DNA of 64,000 nt from Rhodococcus sp. HNM0569 (GTDB lineage: Bacteria; Actinomycetota; Actinomycetes; Mycobacteriales; Mycobacteriaceae): positions 56,071 through 120,070 of the forward strand of contig NZ_JAASAE010000013.1 in NCBI RefSeq assembly GCF_012726205.1. Direction: 5' to 3'. The notes under the pieces were generated by a model. The model did not search any database. It was not told the DNA's origin and was given only the letters and a program-made list of their open reading frames with translations. Both the position numbers and the translations under genes were made by a program. Below are positions 8,422 to 17,081 of the stretch, in pieces. Position 1 is the stretch's first letter. Each line of letters begins with the position of its first letter.

Positions 8422-10020
8422 GTGAGCACCGCGATGTCGACGGACGCTCTGGTCGTCGTCACGTGTTCGGGCCGCGTCCGTGGCGACGGCACGTCGGGCC
8501 GTGGTCGCGGCTCTGCGACGGGTGAGGTGCGCGTGTGGCGTGGCATCCCGTATGCCGCGGCCCCCGTCGGCGCGCTGAGATTCCGGGCGCCGCAGCGGCG
8601 CGAGCCGTGGGACGGCATCCGGGAATGCGTCGAGTTCGGCCCGTCCGCTCCGCAGTCCGCGAGTCCGTCGGTGCCCGCCGACCTCGCGTCGGCGGCGGAC
8701 GAGGACTGCCTGTCGGTCAACGTCTGGGCGCCGTGGCCGGGTCGCGGGGACGCTCGACCGCCGGACGACGCGTCGCGTCCGGTGATGGTGTGGATCCACG
8801 GCGGCGCATACTGCCTCGGCTCCTCGGCACAACCCGTGTACGACGGCGCCCGTCTCGCGTGGACGCACGGTGTCGTCGTCGTGTCGTTCAACTACCGGCT
8901 CGGTGCACTCGGTTTCACCGATCTGTCTTCGTTCGGTCCGGACTTCGACACCAACTGCGGCCTGCGGGACCAGATCGCCGCGCTGGAGTGGGTGCGGGAC
9001 AACATCGCGGCCTTCGGTGGCGATCCGGCCTCGGTCACGGTCTTCGGCGAATCGTCGGGTGCCAGTGCGATCACCACGCTGATGACGGTGCCGTCGGCGC
9101 GTGGCCTGTTCCACCGGGCGATCGCGCAGAGCCCGCCCGCCACGTCCGTGTACGGGGCGCGGCGTGCGGGGTCGGTCGCACGGCGCTTCCTCGATGTGCT
9201 CGGAGTCGAGCCGGATCGTGCGGACGTGCTGCTGCGGGCGGTGCCCGTCGCCGACCTCGTGGCGGCGAGCGACACGGTCGTCGACGAGGTGCCGACGGGG
9301 ACGCCCGGGACCCTCGCGATGGCGCCCGTCGTCGATCACACGCTCGTGCCGCGGTACCCGGTTGCGGCATTCCAGCAGGGTCTGTCTCACCCGGTTCCCC
9401 TGGTCATCGGTTCGAACCGGGACGAATCGTCGATCTTCAAGTTCATGAAGTCCCCGCTGCTCCCGGTGACCGGGGAGTCGGTCGACGCGATGCTCGCCGC
9501 GCTCGCCGACGACCATCCGGATCTTCCGCGGGAGCGGATCGTGCAGATCCTCGCCGCGTATCCGGGCGCGCCCGCGGCACGGCGTGCCCTCGGAGTCTCG
9601 CGGGATGCGGCGTTCCGGATGCCCGCACTGTGGGTCGCGGACGCCCACAGTGCGAGAGCACCGACGTGGATGTACCGCTTCGATCACGCGACGCCGATGC
9701 TTCGAGCGGCGCGGATCGGCGCGGGGCATGCCACCGAGGTCCCGTACGTGTTCGGCAACTTCGGCACGCTGCACGTCGACCCGACCTTCTGGCTCGGTGG
9801 ACGCCGGTCGGCCGGCGAGGTGTCGCGTCGCGTGGGGAAGCGGTGGACGGCGTTCGCGAGGCGCGGAGTTCCCGCGTCGCTCGACGGCTCGAAGCACTGG
9901 GCGCGGTACGACTCGCGCGAGCGCGCGACGCTCGTGATCGACACACGCGATTCGATCGTGCGCGATCCGGATCGTGAGCTACGCGTCGCGTGGGGTGACC
10001 AGGCACTCGGATTCCAGTAA
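8422..10020 (+). CDS. Type-B carboxylesterase
   Basis: A 532-residue carboxylesterase/PnbA-type alpha/beta hydrolase. It has WRGIPYAAAPVGALRFRAPQ near the N-terminus, EDCLSVNVWAP, the oxyanion motif HGGAYCLGS, the nucleophile motif FGESSGAS (about residue 208) and NRDESSIF after the acid region. The catalytic His is likely in the segment near residue 429 (AGHATEVPYVFGN). The GTG at 8422 was chosen because AAGGAG sits six bases upstream; an in-frame ATG follows at 8434. No signal peptide, so it is cytosolic. It is transcribed divergently from the thi operon. The substrate is unknown. Confidence 0.9.
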   Translation: MSTAMSTDALVVVTCSGRVRGDGTSGRGRGSATGEVRVWRGIPYAAAPVGALRFRAPQRREPWDGIRECVEFGPSAPQSASPSVPADLASAADEDCLSVNVWAPWPGRGDARPPDDASRPVMVWIHGGAYCLGSSAQPVYDGARLAWTHGVVVVSFNYRLGALGFTDLSSFGPDFDTNCGLRDQIAALEWVRDNIAAFGGDPASVTVFGESSGASAITTLMTVPSARGLFHRAIAQSPPATSVYGARRAGSVARRFLDVLGVEPDRADVLLRAVPVADLVAASDTVVDEVPTGTPGTLAMAPVVDHTLVPRYPVAAFQQGLSHPVPLVIGSNRDESSIFKFMKSPLLPVTGESVDAMLAALADDHPDLPRERIVQILAAYPGAPAARRALGVSRDAAFRMPALWVADAHSARAPTWMYRFDHATPMLRAARIGAGHATEVPYVFGNFGTLHVDPTFWLGGRRSAGEVSRRVGKRWTAFARRGVPASLDGSKHWARYDSRERATLVIDTRDSIVRDPDRELRVAWGDQALGFQ

Positions 10021-10347
10021 TTCCCACTATGTGGGAGATGTGACGCGCTTCGCAGCGGCGCGGCGTGCTCGCCGCCCGGAACTCGCCCTGCTTGGTATCG
10101 GTGCACGTCGGCAGGCTGTTCGGCATCCGACTCGGCGCGATCGCCAGGTCACATCACCCACACGAGTCACTCTGTTACCGGATCGTGCCGGGTTAGCGCT
10201 GCCGAATCCCACCTTGCGGGGTTAGCGTTCCTCATCGCTGCACGAGAGCCGAGTGTTACAGCCTTCTCCGAGAAATCCCAGAATCTGAAAAAGATGCAGG
10301 AACTCGGAGCAGACGGCACCCGGTCTTCACCCGGAGGGACCGAACCG
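10021..10347 (+). other. 327-bp intergenic region with inverted and direct repeats
   Basis: No ORF stands out. Just after the esterase stop, TCCCAC-TAT-GTGGGA (10022-10036) can form a short hairpin. GGGTTAGCG occurs twice in direct orientation (10190-10198 and 10219-10227, 29 bp apart, about three helical turns), with GCCGAATCC between the copies. This could be an operator for the downstream small gene, or part of a structured leader. I do not match it to a known riboswitch. Confidence 0.35.
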
Positions 10348-10677
10348 ATGAACGCTCACACCGACCGGCTCACCGACTACGTCTCGGCGATGTTCGCGTA
10401 CGACTTCCTCGAGGGCGGCCCGGACTACGACGCGATCGAACGCATCCACCGCGGCGAGGTCGGCGAGTGGACGACCGGGCTCGCATCGTCCGGCCTGTTC
10501 ACGCGCGCAGAGATCGACCGTGCGCGCGCTGCGTGGCGCCGCAACCCGCGCGCTTTGTTCGACGCGCTCCTGGTCGAGGCGGACGAGGTGACGGTGCGTC
10601 GTTGCCACGTCAGCTGGGCTGCCCTCGACCGGGTGGCTCCGCTCGCGCACGCAGAGTCTCTCGCCCGACTGGGCTGA
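10348..10677 (+). CDS. Conserved-looking small hypothetical protein
   Basis: A 109-residue protein beginning MNAHTDRLTDYVSAMFAYDFLEG, predicted mostly helical with charged surfaces and no signal or membrane segment. The start at ATG 10348 is supported by GGAGGG 12-15 bases upstream; the frame also extends to 10294 without support. No domain is recognised. Its last 68 bases overlap the 3' end of the convergent S51 peptidase gene. Function unknown. Confidence 0.6.
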   Translation: MNAHTDRLTDYVSAMFAYDFLEGGPDYDAIERIHRGEVGEWTTGLASSGLFTRAEIDRARAAWRRNPRALFDALLVEADEVTVRRCHVSWAALDRVAPLAHAESLARLG

Positions 10678-11323
10678 CGAACTCCCAGCCGGCCCCGTGG
10701 GTGACGACGGCGTCGGCGTCGGTCAGGCGCACGTACGGCCTGCCCGCCGCACGGAGGGCGCTCGTCGCCGCCTCGATCTCCTCGTCCGTCGCGAGCGCCG
10801 GTGCGCCGGGCCGCGGGCAGTGCACCACGAGCGCGACGTCGACGAGTCCGAGGCCCTCCCACACCGCGGGTGCCCCCGTGAGGCGGCGCGCGTCGGTCGG
10901 ATCGTCCGAGCTGTCGAGGCCTACCAGGGTCGGCGTCGCGACGCATGCCCCGGCGCTGTAACCGCCGTAGTCGAGCGCTCCGGTGGACACTGCCTCGTGC
11001 AGCGCGTGGTCGGCCCCGGTTCGCGCCAGCTGTGCCCGCAGCACGAATGTGTTGCCGCCGCGCACCCACACGTGGTCGTACCCGCGTAGCCGCGCGCGCA
11101 GCGCGTCCGGCCTGCCCACCAGCGGGCGCAGATCGAGTTCGTCGGCGTCGAAGCCCGCGGCGCGCAGCGGCCCGAGCTCGCTCGTGACGGCCGAGCGCCG
11201 CGCCGTTTCGGGCCACGCGTCGAGCGCAGCCGCGACGACCGCGACGCGACCGGTGCCGCCCCACACCCGCACGAGCTCGTCGACGCCGGGCCCGAAGCGG
11301 TACGACGACAGGAACGCGCGCAC
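10610..11323 (-). CDS. Peptidase E-like (S51 family) protein
   Basis: A 237-residue protein with the S51 signatures RGGNTFVLRAQL and the nucleophile turn GGYSAGA, and a possible catalytic His in the VVHCPRPG segment. S51 peptidases are cytosolic serine peptidases that release N-terminal aspartyl residues, or are cyanophycinase-like. The GTG at 11323 lies five bases past the stop of the upstream DinB-fold gene, so the two form an operon. The 35-residue N-terminal extension of the frame is a shadow. The 3' end overlaps the convergent small gene by 68 bp. Confidence 0.78.
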   Translation of the reverse strand: MRAFLSSYRFGPGVDELVRVWGGTGRVAVVAAALDAWPETARRSAVTSELGPLRAAGFDADELDLRPLVGRPDALRARLRGYDHVWVRGGNTFVLRAQLARTGADHALHEAVSTGALDYGGYSAGACVATPTLVGLDSSDDPTDARRLTGAPAVWEGLGLVDVALVVHCPRPGAPALATDEEIEAATSALRAAGRPYVRLTDADAVVTHGAGWEFVSPVGRETLRARAEPPGRGQPS

Positions 11324-11327
11324 GTGC

Positions 11328-12167
11328 TCAGATCGTGAAGGCGAGATGGTCGACTGCGCGCCTGCCGAGGGCGTCGTCGCCGGAGACTGTGACCTCGCCT
11401 GGATGGTCTTCGGCTCGTGTGCGCCCACACGCGAGACGGGTGAACAGCCGCGAGTCGAGTTCGATCGTCGCCGTTGCGGGGGCGTCGAGTGCGTCGACGA
11501 CCGCGCCGCGACCGCTCGGGACGCCCTGCGTACCCACCGCGACGTGCAGCGAGCGGGCCATGGGGCCGGTGAGCGCGAAGGTGACGGTCGCGCCGTCGGG
11601 CGCGCCGGCCTTCTTGCCCACGACGTAGCCGAGCGACGTCGTGATCTCGCCGAATGCGAGTTCGGCGCGTGGGCCCGACTCGTCGGTCGGCGCGCCGAGA
11701 GCGTCGCGTAGGTCGAGCTCGTGGATCCAGCAGTCGAAGAGCCGGATGCGCATGAACCGCAGGTAGGGTGCCCGGCCCGCCGGGGTGTCGACGATCTCGG
11801 CGAGGGCGTCGTCGGACATCGCGTCGAGAGACGCGCGACGTCGCGCCGTGATGTCGCGGAAGCGCGCCACCATGTCGTCGCCGGGCAGCGCGCGAAGTCC
11901 TTCGACCCACAGCTCGTTGCGTGCCCCGATCGGGTTGTGCACGTGGGGAAGGGCCGCGACGTCGACGTGGACGGTGGGCGGCTCGAGCCCCTCGAGCATC
12001 GATTCGGTGCCGATCAGATGGGCGGTGACGTCGTGCACCGTCCACCCGGGCAGCGGGGTAGCGGTGTGCCAGCGGTCCGCCGGGCCGACGTCCGCCAGCA
12101 GTGTCGTCAGCACGTCCCACTGGTCGTACAGCGCGGCGAGGATCGGTGTTCGCTCGAGATCGGTCAT
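11328..12167 (-). CDS. Maleylpyruvate isomerase/DinB-fold (mycothiol-type) protein
   Basis: A 279-residue protein. Residues 10-165 form a DinB-like helical bundle with WTVHDVTAHLIGTE (metal His region) and FDCWIHELDLRDAL (third His). The C-terminal part (ALTGPMARSLHVAVG...TIELDSRLFTRLACG) is the SCP2-like MDMPI C-domain. The family is the mycothiol-dependent maleylpyruvate isomerase family; most members have no assigned reaction. The ATG at 12167 has a strong AAAGGAG upstream. It is co-directional with the S51 gene and divergent from the fadD-like gene. Confidence 0.85.
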   Translation of the reverse strand: MTDLERTPILAALYDQWDVLTTLLADVGPADRWHTATPLPGWTVHDVTAHLIGTESMLEGLEPPTVHVDVAALPHVHNPIGARNELWVEGLRALPGDDMVARFRDITARRRASLDAMSDDALAEIVDTPAGRAPYLRFMRIRLFDCWIHELDLRDALGAPTDESGPRAELAFGEITTSLGYVVGKKAGAPDGATVTFALTGPMARSLHVAVGTQGVPSGRGAVVDALDAPATATIELDSRLFTRLACGRTRAEDHPGEVTVSGDDALGRRAVDHLAFTI

Positions 12168-12331
12168 GAGGACTCCTTTCGTGGCGTGCGCCACATGCGC
12201 GAGCCCGAGCCTAGAACGTGCCCGCCGCGTCGGCGTGTCTCGAGGACACGCCGAGCGATCGATCGGGTAAGTGACGCACAGCACATGATTCCGTGGTAGA
12301 CCCTAGGCACCCGCGCCGATGGAGGAGTCAC

Positions 12332-13864
12332 ATGTTCCCAGGGAATTTCGTTGCCACCGCTCCCGACAAGCCTGCCGCGATCCACGCGGCCACCGGCGAA
12401 CGGCTGTCGTATCGTCGGCTCGACGAGCGCTCCACGCAGCTCGCGCGCTACCTCCGGTCGCTCGGACTCGGCGTCGGCGATCACCTGGCCGTCGTGTCCA
12501 CCAACGATCTGCGGGTGTTCGAGGCGTACTGGGCGGCGTTGCGGTCGGGCATGTACGTCACCGTCGTCAACCGGCACCTCACGGCCGACGAGACCGCGTA
12601 CATCGTCGACGACTGCGGCGCGCGTGTGCTCGTCGTGTCCGCGGACGCGCAGTCGGCCGTACCGACCGACCCGGCCGCTACGCCGCAGGTCGAACACCGA
12701 CTCGTGTACGGCGGCGAGCTCGCGGGATTCGACGACTACGAGTACGCCCTCGCGGAGCAGTCCACGGAACCGCTCGCGCACCAGCCGCGCGGGCGCGACA
12801 TGCTGTATTCGTCCGGAACCACCGGCAGGCCGAAGGGCATCAAGGGGCCTCTGCAGGACGGCGAGGTGACCGAAACCGTCGACGCGTACACCGCGACATT
12901 CGCGCCCGCCTACGGGTTCGACACGGACACCGTCTACCTGTGCCCTGCGCCGCTCTATCACGCGGCGCCGCTGCGGTTCTGCGGCTCGGTCCAATCGGTG
13001 GGCGGCACCGTCGTGGTGATGGACCGCTTCGACGCCGAGGAATCGCTGCGCCTCATCGAGCACTACCGAGTGACCCACAGCCAGTGGGTACCCACGATGT
13101 TCGTGCGGATGCTCAAGCTGCCCGACGACGTGCGCGACAAGTTCGACGTGTCGAGCATGAAGGCTGCGGTGCACGCAGCAGCGCCCTGTCCGCCCGAGGT
13201 CAAGAAGGCGATGATCGACTGGTGGGGGCCGGTGATCCACGAGTACTACGCGTCCACCGAGGGTGCGGGCGCCACGTTCATCGACAGCGCAGGCTCGCTC
13301 GCGCATCCCGGGTCCGTCGGCAGGGACGGCGTACTCGGCATCGTGCACATCTGCGACGACGACGGCAGCGAGTTGCCGAGCGGCGAGATCGGCACCGTGT
13401 ACTGGGAACGCGACGAGCTGCCGTTCCGGTATCACAACGACCCCGAGAAGACCGCTGCCGCACAGCACCCGAACCACCCGACGTGGACGACGAGCGGCGA
13501 CATCGGATATCTCGACGACGAGCGCTATCTGTATCTCACCGACCGCGCGTCGTTCATGATCATCTCCGGTGGGGTCAACATCTACCCGCAGGAGACCGAG
13601 AACGCGCTGACCCTGCACCCCAAGGTCCTCGACGTCGCAGTCATCGGCGTACCCGATCCGGAGATGGGCGAGTCGGTCAAGGCGATCGTGCAGCCGGCCG
13701 AGGGCATCGAGCCCGGTGACGCGCTTGCCGCCGAGTTGCTCGAGTTCGTCCGCAGCCGCGTCGCCCACTACAAGGCGCCGCGCAGTATCGACTTCGCCGA
13801 GTCGCTGCCGCGCACGCCCACCGGCAAGCTCGTCAAGCACAAGTTGCGCGCGCAGTACCGGTAG
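12332..13864 (+). CDS. Acyl-CoA synthetase (AMP-forming), FadD type
   Basis: A 510-residue adenylate-forming enzyme. It has the P-loop motif YSSGTTGRPKGIKG (about residue 156), the YYASTEGAG core motif, TSGDIGYLDDERYLYLTDR (A7-A8) and the C-terminal PRTPTGKLVKHKL with the catalytic Lys. It should ligate CoA to a carboxylic acid via an acyl-AMP. ATG 12332 follows GGAGGAG with good spacing. It is monocistronic and convergent with the DUF488 gene (13-bp gap). Chain-length specificity cannot be read from sequence. Confidence 0.9.
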   Translation: MFPGNFVATAPDKPAAIHAATGERLSYRRLDERSTQLARYLRSLGLGVGDHLAVVSTNDLRVFEAYWAALRSGMYVTVVNRHLTADETAYIVDDCGARVLVVSADAQSAVPTDPAATPQVEHRLVYGGELAGFDDYEYALAEQSTEPLAHQPRGRDMLYSSGTTGRPKGIKGPLQDGEVTETVDAYTATFAPAYGFDTDTVYLCPAPLYHAAPLRFCGSVQSVGGTVVVMDRFDAEESLRLIEHYRVTHSQWVPTMFVRMLKLPDDVRDKFDVSSMKAAVHAAAPCPPEVKKAMIDWWGPVIHEYYASTEGAGATFIDSAGSLAHPGSVGRDGVLGIVHICDDDGSELPSGEIGTVYWERDELPFRYHNDPEKTAAAQHPNHPTWTTSGDIGYLDDERYLYLTDRASFMIISGGVNIYPQETENALTLHPKVLDVAVIGVPDPEMGESVKAIVQPAEGIEPGDALAAELLEFVRSRVAHYKAPRSIDFAESLPRTPTGKLVKHKLRAQYR

Positions 13865-13877
13865 CCGGAGGGCTCGT

Positions 13878-14282
13878 TCAGCTGTCGAGGTGCCTGCGCA
13901 GATAGTCCGCGAGCACCTCGGCATTGCTGTGTTCGACGTCGCGGGTCGCGGTGAGGAGCACGAGCGGCCGCCCGTCCGCCAGATCCCGGATGCGATCGAC
14001 CGAAGCCCGCGCCTGCTCGCCGGACAACTCGTCGAGATAGCGGGTGCGGAACTCGTCGAAGCGTGCGACGTCGTGTGCGTACCAGTGCCGCAGTTCGGTC
14101 GACGGGGCGAGGTTCTTCTCCCAGTCGTCGAAGTGGAACGCGTCCTTGCGCATGCCGCGGGGCCACAGCCGGTCGACGAAGACGCGGAACCCTTCGCCGG
14201 AACCCGACGGGTGGTCGTACACCCGCTCGATCGCGATCTCGGGATCGGTCGCGGCGCCGGTGTCGTTCTTCCTGGTCGCCAT
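13878..14282 (-). CDS. DUF488 family protein
   Basis: A 134-residue protein with the DUF488/YeaO hallmarks: RVFVDRLWPRGMRKD (about residues 34-48), LAPSTELRHWYAHD and RPLVLLTATRDVEHSNAEVL near the end. The role of this family is not established. It is divergent from the FAD-linked oxidase gene with only 45 bp between starts. The -10 candidate TACCTT (14290-14295) is seven bases from its ATG and no Shine-Dalgarno is evident, so a leaderless transcript is likely. Confidence 0.87.
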   Translation of the reverse strand: MATRKNDTGAATDPEIAIERVYDHPSGSGEGFRVFVDRLWPRGMRKDAFHFDDWEKNLAPSTELRHWYAHDVARFDEFRTRYLDELSGEQARASVDRIRDLADGRPLVLLTATRDVEHSNAEVLADYLRRHLDS

Positions 14283-14289
14283 ATGTCCG

Positions 14290-14321
14290 AAGGTAGTGGG
14301 TGCGTGCCCCCGGCGTACCCT
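14290..14321. promoter_or_regulatory. Divergent leaderless promoters, DUF488 gene and glcD-like gene
   Basis: Within the 45-bp gap, the minus strand carries TACCTT (14295-14290) followed by seven bases and the DUF488 ATG. The plus strand carries TACCCT (14316-14321) followed by six bases and the GTG at 14328. Both match TANNNT at the spacing of leaderless actinobacterial genes. Each -35 region would overlap the opposite promoter, so the two genes probably compete for RNA polymerase. Confidence 0.55.
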
Positions 14322-14327
14322 GATCGG

Positions 14328-15722
14328 GTGAACGTCTCGGCACCCGCTTCTGCCCAGGAACTCCTCGACAGCCTGGCAGGCGAGGTGCCCCGGGAACGCG
14401 TCGTCACCGATCCTGACGTGCTCGAGTCCTACAGTCACGACGAGGCCGAGTGGGCGCCGTACGCGTTGCCGCTCGCACTCGTGCGCGCCGAGTCGGCGCG
14501 TGAGGTGCAAGCCGTCGTCCGTGCGTGCCGCGCTCGTGCGATCCCGGTTGTCGCCCGCGGCGCAGGCACCGGTCTGTCGGGCGGCGCCAATGCGGTGGAC
14601 GGATGCGTCGTCGTGAGTCTCGAGGCGATGACCGCGATCAAGACGATCGACACGCTCGAGCGCCTCGCCGTCGTCGAGCCGGGCGTCGTGAACGACCACC
14701 TGCGCGCGGCGTGCGCGGAGCAGGGGCTGTGGTACCCGCCGGACCCCGCGAGCTCACCGTGGTCGACGATCGGTGGCAACGTCGCCACCAACGCGGGCGG
14801 ACTGTGCTGCGTCAAGTACGGCGTCACGCGCGACTACGTGCTCGGTCTCGAAGTGGTCACCGGCACAGGCGAACTCGTCCAGCTCGGGCGGCGCACCGCG
14901 AAGGGAGTCGCGGGCTACGATCTCGCCGGCCTGATGGTCGGGTCCGAGGGCACGCTCGGCATCGTCACCGAGGTCACCGTGAAACTGCGCCCACTGCAGG
15001 CGCCGCAGCGCACCGTCGCCGGATACTTCGACTCCATCGTCGATGCCGGGCGCGCCGTGCGCGCCGTCGCGGAGGCGGGGCTCACGCCGTCGGCGCTCGA
15101 ACTGGTCGACCGCACCTGCCTCGAAGCCGTCGACGCGTGGAAGAACATGGGTCTGTCGGCGGATGCGGACGTCCTGGTCCTCGGCCGCATCGACACCCCC
15201 GGCACTGTCGGCGACGACGAGGCGGCATGCATGATCCGGTGCTTCGACGGCGCGGGGGCGACGTGGGCGGCCGCGTCCACGGACGAGGCCGAAGCCGACG
15301 CCCTGTTCGCCGCGCGCCGACTGGCCTATCCCGCGCTCGAACGCCTCGGTCCCGTGCTCACCGAGGATGTGTGCGTACCGAAACGTCATGTGCCCGAGAT
15401 GTTGTCGCGTATCGAGCAGATCGGTCGCGCGCACGACACCGTGATCGCCGATATCGCGCACGCAGGCGACGGCAATCTGCACCCTCTGCTCATCACGCCG
15501 CACGACGACGAGCCTGCCCGCGAGCGCGCGCAGGCGGCTTTCCACGACATCATCTCGGCCGCACTCGAGCTCGGCGGGACGGTCACGGGAGAACACGGGG
15601 TCGGCCTGCTCAAGATGCCGGGCCTGCGTCGCGAACTGTCGCCGGAGGTGCTCGCGATGCACGCCGCAGTCAAGTCGGCGCTCGACCCGGATCACATCCT
15701 CAACCCGGGCAAGATGTTCTGA
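14328..15722 (+). CDS. FAD-linked oxidase, GlcD/D-2-hydroxyacid dehydrogenase type
   Basis: A 464-residue FAD_binding_4 plus FAD-oxidase_C protein. Residues about 40-215 form the PCMH FAD domain (VVARGAGTGLSGGANAV, TIGGNVATNAGGLCCVKYG, GSEGTLGIVTEVTVKL). The C-terminal domain has HAGDGNLHPLL and TGEHGVGLLK, the metal and active-site region of D-lactate, glycolate and D-2-hydroxyglutarate dehydrogenases. The GTG at 14328 is set by the domain start and the -10 at 14316; no Shine-Dalgarno is seen. The exact D-hydroxyacid is not determined. Confidence 0.9.
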   Translation: MNVSAPASAQELLDSLAGEVPRERVVTDPDVLESYSHDEAEWAPYALPLALVRAESAREVQAVVRACRARAIPVVARGAGTGLSGGANAVDGCVVVSLEAMTAIKTIDTLERLAVVEPGVVNDHLRAACAEQGLWYPPDPASSPWSTIGGNVATNAGGLCCVKYGVTRDYVLGLEVVTGTGELVQLGRRTAKGVAGYDLAGLMVGSEGTLGIVTEVTVKLRPLQAPQRTVAGYFDSIVDAGRAVRAVAEAGLTPSALELVDRTCLEAVDAWKNMGLSADADVLVLGRIDTPGTVGDDEAACMIRCFDGAGATWAAASTDEAEADALFAARRLAYPALERLGPVLTEDVCVPKRHVPEMLSRIEQIGRAHDTVIADIAHAGDGNLHPLLITPHDDEPARERAQAAFHDIISAALELGGTVTGEHGVGLLKMPGLRRELSPEVLAMHAAVKSALDPDHILNPGKMF

Positions 15723-15725
15723 CCG

Positions 15726-16169
15726 TCATTTCTCGCCCTCTCGTCCCGGCTCGAGGCCTGCACGCACGTCGGCGCCGGTCTGCTGCGGGTCGTGCCTGCG
15801 ACGAGTCGCGAGACCTGCGGCCAGTGAGACCTTGTCGCCTCGATGACGCGGGACCACGTGCATGTGCGCGTGGAAGACCGTCTGCATCGCTGCGCGACCG
15901 TCGTTGACCACGAGGTGCACCCCGTCCGCGGCCACGGGTCCGCGACGCATCGCGAGCGCGATCCGCTGCGCGACCGCGAACACCCGCGCGCCGTCGTCGA
16001 CGGGGAGCGCTTCGAGGTTGGGGGAGTGACGCTTCGGGATCACGAGGGTGTGCCCTCGGCTGACCGGGCGGATGTCGAGGAAGGCGAGCGTGTGCTCGTC
16101 CTCGTGGATCCGGATGGCCGGGGACTCGGAGCGCACGATCGCGCAGAAGGGGCAGTCGTCGGTCGTCAC
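15726..16169 (-). CDS. HIT family hydrolase
   Basis: A 147-residue histidine-triad protein. It has CPFCAIV (zinc-type N-terminus), HTLAFLDIRPVSRGHTLVIPKRH, VHLVVNDGRAAMQTVFHAHMHVVPRHRGD with the HxHxH triad (about residues 107-111), and an Arg-rich tail. HIT enzymes hydrolyse or transfer nucleotidyl groups from phosphoramidates, dinucleotides or ADP-ribosyl products. The GTG at 16169 overlaps the sirtuin stop as GTGA, so it is translated with the sirtuin. It could act on a nucleotide product of that enzyme (inference). Confidence 0.9.
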   Translation of the reverse strand: MTTDDCPFCAIVRSESPAIRIHEDEHTLAFLDIRPVSRGHTLVIPKRHSPNLEALPVDDGARVFAVAQRIALAMRRGPVAADGVHLVVNDGRAAMQTVFHAHMHVVPRHRGDKVSLAAGLATRRRHDPQQTGADVRAGLEPGREGEK

Positions 16170-16930
16170 GTACCCAACCCTAGGCGCTCGACGATCGCAG
16201 GCACGGCAGTCGCTGCGGTGGCCCGTACGACGTGATGCGCGACCGAACCGATCGGCGTGCGTTCGGGATTGACCTCCACAACGACCGCGCCCGCGTCGCG
16301 CGCGGCCTCGGGGAGTGCCGCGAACGGGTACACCACGCCCGACGTGCCGATCACGAGGACGACGTCTGCCGTCGTCGCGGCGGCGTCGGCGGCATTCCAC
16401 TCGGTGCGGGGGAGCTCTTCGCCGAACCACACGACACCCGGCCGCACCGCACCGCCGCATCGCGCGCACCGGGGCGGCTCGAGCGAGGCCACCGGTTCGG
16501 TGGGGAGAACGCACTCGTCGTCGAAAACAGTGCTGCAGCGCGAGCATCGCGGCTGGAACAGACTGCCGTGCACATGTGCCGTGACGAGGCTGCCCGCGCG
16601 CTCGTGCAGGTCGTCGACATTCTGGGTCACCACCGACACGTGCGGAGTGAGCTGCTGCCACCGCGCGATCGCACGATGGCCCGCGTTGGGCTCCGATTTC
16701 CGTACCAGCGCAGCGCGCCACTGGTACCACGCCCACACGGTCGCGGGATCGCGCTGCCACGCCTCGGGTGTCGCGAGCGCTGCGGCGTCGAACTGTGCCC
16801 ACAGCCCGGTCTGTGCATCCCGAAATGTGGGAATGCCGCTTTCGGCGGACATCCCGGCGCCCGTGAGGATCGCGACGGAACCCGCTGACCTGCAGACGTC
16901 GGCGACATCGCCGACCGAATCGGTGTTCAT
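16166..16930 (-). CDS. Sirtuin NAD-dependent deacylase, class III type
   Basis: A 254-residue Sir2 protein. It has ILTGAGMSAESGIPTFR (NAD site), TQNVDDLHERAG, HGS with the catalytic His, zinc pairs CSRC and CARC, WFGEELPR and VIGTSGVVYPFA. The segment WAWYQWRAAL has the Tyr-x-x-Arg pair that marks class III sirtuins binding succinyl- or malonyl-lysine. Three in-frame starts exist (16948 GTG, 16939 and 16930 ATG). The last is used; GGAGG is only two bases before it, so the start is uncertain. It is upstream of and coupled to the HIT gene. Confidence 0.9.
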   Translation of the reverse strand: MNTDSVGDVADVCRSAGSVAILTGAGMSAESGIPTFRDAQTGLWAQFDAAALATPEAWQRDPATVWAWYQWRAALVRKSEPNAGHRAIARWQQLTPHVSVVTQNVDDLHERAGSLVTAHVHGSLFQPRCSRCSTVFDDECVLPTEPVASLEPPRCARCGGAVRPGVVWFGEELPRTEWNAADAAATTADVVLVIGTSGVVYPFAALPEAARDAGAVVVEVNPERTPIGSVAHHVVRATAATAVPAIVERLGLGT

Positions 16931-16980
16931 GGCCTCCATTGTGTGCACGCTCGGTGGCCGAAACGGGTTGTGCGTGTGGC

Positions 16981-16986
16981 TATGAT
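16981..16986 (+). promoter_or_regulatory. Candidate -10 of the pnt operon
   Basis: TATGAT matches five of six bases of TATAAT and lies 95 bp before the pntAA GTG. No good -35 is seen at 16-18 bp. It would give a leader of about 90 nt. Confidence 0.4.
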
Positions 16987-17081
16987 GCCTGGACCCCGGA
17001 CGGCATCAGTCACGATCGGCAGCTGCTCGGGTCCCGCCGCCACAGCGGTGTACTGCAATTCGACACGAAAAGAGTAGGGCT

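Noticed and set aside
10140..10290. Possible c-di-AMP (ydaO) riboswitch
   Set aside because: GCCGAATCC and GTTAGC fragments recall parts of that motif, but the required helices and remaining conserved blocks are not in order.
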